NCBI GenBank assembly: GCA_963920635.1
Contig: OY987299.1
Location: forward strand, 27,606,901 to 27,670,900
Source of the DNA: Pseudeuparius sepicola
Taxonomy: Eukaryota > Arthropoda > Insecta > Coleoptera > Anthribidae
DNA: 64,000 bases
Direction: 5' to 3'
Positions 58,323 to 64,000 of the stretch are shown piece by piece. The position numbers and the translations under genes were made by a program. The notes beneath the pieces are model-generated. The model searched no databases and had not been told where the DNA came from. It saw nothing but the letters and a program-made list of their open reading frames with translations. Every line of letters begins with the position of its first letter. Positions within the stretch are counted from its first letter, which is position 1.

Positions 58323-59359
58323 CAGAGGCGGATCCAGGCAAATCAAAACGGGGGGACGGCGTAGTAAAAAAAATTCCTGAGGGGGCGGTAAGGAAAATGT
58401 GTAGAATATAATATGTATTTTTGTGAAAAATAAAATAATTTATTTCTCTCGAAAAACAAAAACAAAAAAATGTTTACCCAAACAAAATAAAAAACAAACT
58501 TAAATAATAAACATAACAAAACAAAATCACAAAAGAAACAATAATTCTTTAGATTTAAAAAATAATGTACTTATCACAAAATAAAATCATGTTTTCTCTT
58601 ATTGGGCAAACTGATCTTTTCTTCATTTATGGGTACACTGCGGTCTATATTTAACGGGGCTAAATTACTTAGTCTGTCTTGGATCATAATGGTATTTAAC
58701 CAAGTTATAATTCTTTTAAGTGAAAAAATATATTTCCGCCGATGCATTGCTTATCGGGAAACTGTCAAGTATGCTCAAAAATTTTCTTGCCGTTGTCGCG
58801 ATGCGACTTCGTACTGGTGTGTTATTGAGAAACTGACGAAAATATACAAAAACGCTCTTTAATTGTACACTAGATTGTGACAGGTAAAAATATTTCATGT
58901 CCCTAGAATTCCGTAAAAGGCGGCCATATTGATATTATTGATAGGTGACGGAGGACAGGGCAGTAATCAACAGAAAACAGAATTTACATTTTACACACAC
59001 AAATCCTAAATTTAAATAGATAGAAATTAACATTAAACTCTGTTCTTTGAAGCATAGAAAAAGACTATAGTTATAGTTTCTGTGTTTAAGGTTAGGTTAA
59101 AGCCATACAGACACAGAGATCGAATATCAAGGATAAAGTTAGGCATCTGTCACAAATTATGACATTTCTGCCGGACATGCTATATACGTCCCTGTAGGCG
59201 CCCAAAACATTGCTGCCAACAGTGCCAACCTTGTATTACCAAATTAAGAAATGCCATTTCTAGTGTACCTACAATTATTAAATAGCGTTTTTAGATTACC
59301 TAACAATACTCCGGTTGTATTAATAATGGTTGCGGTCACCCCCCCTGTATCCGCCACTG
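58323..59359 (-). mobile_element. Inner hAT element with perfect 8-bp target duplication
   Basis: CAGAGGCGGATCCAGG at the left, and a right end whose complement is CAGTGGCGGATACAGG, flanked by CATACTCC (58315-58322 and 59360-59367). It carries the end of a hAT transposase on the minus strand. Confidence 0.9.
58588..58790 (-). pseudogene. hAT transposase C-terminal (dimerisation) fragment
   Basis: The minus strand reads FPISNASAE, then after a one-base frame change RIITWLNTIMIQDRLSNLA and PLNIDRSVPINEEKI. This is the hAT C-terminal pattern (P-x-S-x-A-S-A-E, then a helix with LR-T/N-x-M-x-x-x-RL-x-x-LA-L). Catalytic D, D and part of the E region upstream are not found. Frameshifted and truncated, hence inactive. 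Confidence 0.75.
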
Positions 59360-59775
59360 CATACTCCAGAACAGCATACCAGTATTTATAAATAATACCT
59401 ATAGAAATAAAATTAACATTATTTTCAACAAACTGCCGGCCGATTTTTAAATCCGAAAAATAAAAAGATAACAGGGGCCTTGTGACTTATAACTGTAATT
59501 GTAATTGGATACCTACTTACTGTAAGTAAACAAAAACTCAAATTTCGTTTTATTATGTCTATGTGATGCATACATGCATACAAATCTGAAGTCACCCGTA
59601 GTGTTAAAATAAAATAATTTAATTTTAAGTTTGAAGTAGTAACAAAATCAAATTTTAATTTTTTTTATTTTTTGTATTGGTCGGTGGGCCCCCCAGGCCA
59701 GTGGGCCCCCCAGGCCAGTGGGCCCTGTATCATTGATACAGCTGATACAGCGGTAGTTACGCCACTGATGGTTGG

Positions 59776-60606
59776 CAGCCGTAAACTCCCAAACAAGTAA
59801 AAAACATCCTTTCTATTGTGAGGATTATTCTGATGCGACAAACACTTCTACCATTTCTTTTTTGCAATACTAAAGTTTATATTTTAGTTTTTTTCACGTT
59901 TAATAACTTCTACTTCTGATTCTTACTTTTAAACATATTCCAAAGTTGAACAAAAAATGTACAAGGAGCTCCATTCTACAGAGTTGAACAAAATAGGAAT
60001 TTTAAAGGCATCTGGCAAGTCAAGTGTGCCATGGAATCCCCTCAAAATAGTTGAATGGTCAACAGGACGGCTCAAAGTGTTGGTGTGTAAAAATATGTGT
60101 ATACAAAATATACAGGGTGTCTTTCTCTAGGCCATCTCAAAATACTGATTTTTTTGGGGTCAAAAATCGAGTATATCAAAACCGCCCTAGGAACTAAATC
60201 TAAAATATACAGAAGCCTGCCAGTCAGTGGCTGGTGTCCCACAACAAGCAAACTCATGGAAATGTATCATCCTAGTCAGTGACTTTGTGATAATCTATAT
60301 ATTTTGAAACTCTTAATTTTTGTTGTAATAATATATGTACTGCACACTAGAGCAATAATATCCCGAGAAATGCCTATTTCCTCTCCAGGCCTCTTATTGG
60401 TTAATATTAATAAACTGTGAACATAAAATTACATTTCAATGAATACTATAATTATTATTCCGAAAATAAAGTATTAAATGCTGTGTAATTAGCTATGAAT
60501 AATTTAATGAGTAATTCACAACGCTCAAATAGGTTTATAAAATAATACGGTAAGAGGTATTTGTTTCAAAATTGGCTCATTCTAGATTCTGATACTATAT
60601 CCAGTT
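59776..60606. other. No gene; TACAGGGTGTCTTTC terminus near 60111
   Basis: ATATACAGGGTGTCTTTCTC opens a possible MITE. Its second end is not evident. The remainder is AT-rich. Confidence 0.4.
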
Positions 60607-61600
60607 TGTTGGAATGACTTATTTTATAGTAGATACAATGTCTAAAAATGATTATCATCAAAAAATGACTAACCTTCTAAACCACACAGATATTTATAAA
60701 AAAGAAAACTCAAATGCCATTAACAAAGTACAAAATAAATTAAATAAATTAATTGGTGGTTGGTACAACAAAAATTGTTATATTAACCTTAATACCGAAT
60801 ATAAATTAAGTTGTTTTCAAGGACAATCTCTCTACGGTTTAACAAAGTTACATAAGGCTGGAATTACTTTATACCTTCAATTGTTCTCAATAATAATTCT
60901 CCAACCTATAACCACAGACATATATAGCTTAGCAAAGCTATATAATATGTCTGTCTATGTCTGTGCTATAACATATTTCTAAATATTTCTCAAACATCAT
61001 CTCCAATATTCTTGGAAAAATGACTATTACCTAAAATATTCCAGGCATTTTCACGTATTCCTATATTATGTAAGAAGACCATACCAGACAATTATATCCT
61101 CATATCTTTTGATGTGACTTCTCTATTTACTATCATTCCCTAGCAATAAATTGTATTAAAAACAATGGAATAAAATACTCTCACACAACACTTCCAATCG
61201 GTAATTTTATCGAAGGTATACTATACAGTTATGTTTTTCTTCTAATTGTTTCAACTGTAATAATGATTCTCTTTACACAAATTTTCGTCACTGCTATGGG
61301 CTCTCGGGCTCTCTTATATCTTCAAGGATTGCAAATTTAGTTATGGAAGAGTAAGGAATACAATGTTATCCATGGATTAATTTATACACATTTCTTTTAT
61401 AAAAGATACGTAGATGATTGTCATGATTGTCTCCTTTGCTTTTGCTCATTAATATCATTTGCTACGTTAAAACACTTTGGCACTACCAAATTATTAAAGT
61501 GGACGTTTCGATTCAATTTACAAGAAAATTACTACAATACTACGTGTTTCCTTAACCATACAAAAAAGGAGTAACTTTTTTGCCTCCAACACTCTTTGCT
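60607..61600 (+). pseudogene. Penelope-like reverse transcriptase pseudogene
   Basis: A first open part (60614-60905) carries the N-terminal RT region, with SLYGLTKLHKAG (the family form is YGLPK-H) near 60830. Reading then shifts, and a 53-bp palindrome is inserted at 60913-60965 where the SPTYN motif ends. Downstream, in varying frames, come ISKYFSNIISNILGK, NYILISFDVTSLFT (motif A with catalytic D, about 61090-61132), CYGLSGSL, RIANLVME (about 61327-61350) and FYKRYVDD (motif C, about 61395-61418). Multiple stops and frameshifts make it inactive. No GIY-YIG domain was found downstream. Confidence 0.85.
60906..60972. mobile_element. 53-bp palindromic micro-insertion with 7-bp target duplication
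   Basis: CTATAAC flanks both sides (60906-60912 and 60966-60972) of an element that begins CACAGACATATATAGCTT and ends ATGTCTGTG. It is related to 2057-2096. The right arm carries an extra ATGTCTGTCT-like repeat, which accounts for its greater length. It splits the reverse transcriptase frame. Confidence 0.75.
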
Positions 61601-62640
61601 TGTTTTTTATTCCTTCAACGTAAAATAATAACTCATTCACAGGAATTTTTTACGATATAGATTTTGTTTTTTATTTTGTAATAACAGCATAAATAAAATA
61701 AAAAAATGGTATACTCGTATTCAGTTTTTCACGAGCTTTTCAACGAGCCCACAAAAGCCATAATAATATGTTCTCGCATTTGAAAAAAAAGGAGGGGTGG
61801 CTTCCAGATAAAGGGTTGAAGGAAAAAAATGTTTTATATTGCTAAAAAATGGGGAATAGCGAATGAAAATTGACCTGTTTTTGCGTTTTGTAAGAAAAAA
61901 AACTAGAAAAAGATATGATTTTTTTTCCATACCTTCGCCCAACCCTGTATAAAATAAAAAATGTTCTAAAAGCATTATCCTGAAACCTTTCTCAACCCCA
62001 TAATTAATCAGAGCATTCACGAAATTTATAATAAGTCCCACTACCAACTTTACAACAATATACACAATATAACTAATAAAACATATATGTTGCTATTCAT
62101 TATATTCAAAAATTGCTTGCTAAATATATCTAATATAAATGGAGAAGATAAACTTTACAAAACAACCAAAGCATTTTATACAAAACTCAAACCTAATAGC
62201 ATTAATCCTAAAAGAATCCAACCTTATTAGGCTAGTGCCAAAGCGGATTTTAAAGGCTAAAAAAATTTAATTATTAACAGGCAAGGAGCAGCCGCAAAAT
62301 TTAGTTAAGGTCATAACAAAGAGAAAAAATCTACAACTTCCATATAAGGCATTTTTCAACATTACCTCAAATTTTCCGAGACTTCGCTATGGCGAAAAAA
62401 ACTATCAAACGACGTCAACGTAGGACTTAAAAATATTATGTAAAATGGAAGTTAATGGTTAAGACTTAATGTGCAGCACGTACGTGGTGATTCAACATTT
62501 TGACCCATAAAATGGCTTTTTTCGATCTGTAGCGAGCAACACGCATAATTTTAAACTTTTGGTCAACACAAATTTTAATCTAAGTAATTACTCCACAGTT
62601 TGAGACAAAAATTATTTAAAAATATTTATCACAATGGCCG
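61601..62640. other. AT-rich sequence downstream of the reverse transcriptase remnant
   Basis: AACCCTGTATA at about 61943 is another TACAGGGTT-type end in reverse. Further Penelope-derived sequence may exist but I could not identify it. Confidence 0.4.
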
Positions 62641-63055
62641 TCATTAGGCTTTTTGCGCAAATGCTAATCCTTTCGGATTCTTAACTTCATATTATTTTTT
62701 TTCAAAAAAAAAAAAAAATTACTAAAAATGATTACTTTTTGAAAACAACTTGCCTTCAAAACTTCCATGGCACACTTTTCTAAACGCAAGAAATTCTTAA
62801 ATTGGTATTTTTGGACATGTATCGATTCTGAACAACTTGTTTTAGTATTTTTTTTTAAATGCCTAATATGATTTCGTATTTTTAGCCCCGATTGTGGCAT
62901 CTCAGGTGGGTTTGACTTTGGAGTAGGCAACTAATTTTTTGGAAATAAGTAGGTAACAATGCCTACCTCTTTGGTAAAAATTTCGTTCTGGTCGGTTAAA
63001 AATTAAAGCAGTTAAAAGGTTGTTTCACTCTTAAGTGAGACACTCTGTATAATAT
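62641..63055. mobile_element. MITE of the GTGAGACAC-end family, copy 2
   Basis: Its right part (GGTGGGTTTGACTTTGGAG, AAAAATTTCGTTCTGG, TTAAAGCAGTTA, CTTAAGTGAGACACTCTGTA) matches 18190-18322. The left boundary is uncertain. Confidence 0.5.
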
Positions 63056-64000
63056 AACCCCCCTAAAAAATTGAGCACACTATATTAAGCTACATATTTG
63101 CTTTTAAATACATACACATTATGTGTACTTTAACTAGCAAATATTTATGACAAATGCGAACAAAACGAATTCCGTATACAGCCCAGATATTCCCTCACAC
63201 AAAAAAAAAACATGAGGGTACACGCTTAGGGGAGCGACGAAATGCTGAAGCAGGCGTCGAAGGGGACGGGTCCCATCGGCATGCGTTATTGAGGAGATAG
63301 ATCATTCCTCAACAACCCGGGATCCGTCAACAAAAACAGACAGGTCGTTGTCAACCCCCCGGTTGGGATTCTTTTATATCCTTGTATTATACCGACATAC
63401 CCAAGCATTATTACCTATTCGATGGAGAATAGTGGTGCGTTCACCAATTTGTAGTTATAATTAAAATCGATAGACCCAAGCCCATATTCTGCGGTAGTTA
63501 AGTTTCTACTGTGGTGACATGCACAAAGGACAGTAGTAGCTCAAAGGACGCGCTCGCTACACAATAATTGCGGCAGTGACGTCGGGTTAATGAGAGAGCA
63601 TTCCATGAATTCAGAGGAATGCATGTATTTTTTTGCTACTTGTTGCTACAGAAAATACTGTTTTTTTGTTTCACACATTTCATTTGGAGGCTATTTATGG
63701 CATTTTTATATCGTTTAACATTTTTTTATGGACGAAGAATAGATAACTTTTTGCCTTGGTATACCAGATATCCCACAAGTAACATCCCACTTAACAGTTC
63801 CAAACGACACTATACAAAGATACATTTCTGAAATTTGGTAGGTGATATACCTGTGAGATTTGACATTTACCGAGATAAAGACAGTTTGACATTCTTCATC
63901 ATAAACGTCCCAAATGGGAGGTCAAGAGGTTGAAAATACCACTATTTGTGTGCGTGATTTTTCCCGTGTGCGAATTTATTAAATGTCAGGGGGTATTCTA
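63056..64000. promoter_or_regulatory. GC-richer unique block (about 63180-63610), candidate conserved noncoding DNA
   Basis: GGGGAGCGACGAAATGCTG, GACGGGTCCCATCGGCATGC and AACCCGGGATCCG stand out from AT-rich flanks. No domain-bearing frame is present. The final ~390 bp hold only a 70-codon frame without motif. Confidence 0.3.

Larger units (their letters stand above)
58222..59767. mobile_element. Outer hAT element with perfect 8-bp target duplication
   Basis: CAGTAGCGTAGCTAG at the left and TAGTTACGCCACTG at the right, flanked on both sides by ATGGTTGG (58214-58221 and 59768-59775). A long G run lies near 58284. Near the right end the unit CAGTGGGCCCCCCAGGC is tandemly repeated. It is interrupted by the inner hAT at 58323-59359. 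Confidence 0.9.

Overview
The window looks like a gene-poor stretch of a large, AT-rich animal genome, most probably an insect. I see no complete host gene and nothing bacterial. The evidence is eukaryotic: a transposase gene split by introns with GT-AG and GC-AG borders, Penelope-like reverse transcriptase and GIY-YIG coding sequence, hAT elements with 8-bp target duplications, a pogo-type helix-turn-helix, many foldback and MITE-like elements, and long CA and CATA microsatellites. The order or species cannot be decided from this sequence.

Layout. 1-1.2 kb: a decayed coding remnant cut by a perfect 153-bp-arm hairpin, then a 122-bp tandem repeat. 2.0-2.3 kb: a local duplication in which one copy carries a 40-bp palindromic insertion with a 7-bp target duplication. 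4.2-5.4 kb: a roughly 600-bp tandem duplication containing a 5S rRNA-like segment, with a third copy at 26.1-26.5 kb. 11.7-18.3 kb: nested foldback, hAT-like and MITE insertions. 18.4-27.6 kb: unique-looking GC-richer islands between repeats, a 196-bp CA microsatellite and a possible THAP first exon. 27.8-32.5 kb: a Tc3-like mariner pseudogene, a miRNA-like hairpin and two abutting foldback elements. 33-37.3 kb: an LTR-like block, a transposase fragment and a Penelope-like element with inverted termini and a 12-bp target duplication. 38.5-46 kb: several foldbacks (two with interlocking arms), a mariner transposase tail and a 72-codon open exon of unknown identity. 50.4-54.0 kb: a full-length Tc1/mariner transposon with an apparently intact three-exon transposase and a ~1-kb internal palindrome. 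56.3-59.8 kb: a pogo-like MITE and a hAT inside a hAT. 60.6-61.6 kb: a decayed Penelope-like reverse transcriptase interrupted by a second copy of the short palindromic insertion.

How the parts relate. Most named features are transposons and their non-autonomous derivatives. Many families share a terminus of the form TACAGGG(T/G). The intact DD41D-spaced transposase could in principle act on its own family, including the truncated copy at 34.6 kb, but cross-mobilisation of the others is only inference. Several GC-rich islands with clustered TAATTA/TTTATT motifs look like candidate conserved regulatory DNA; conservation could not be tested here.
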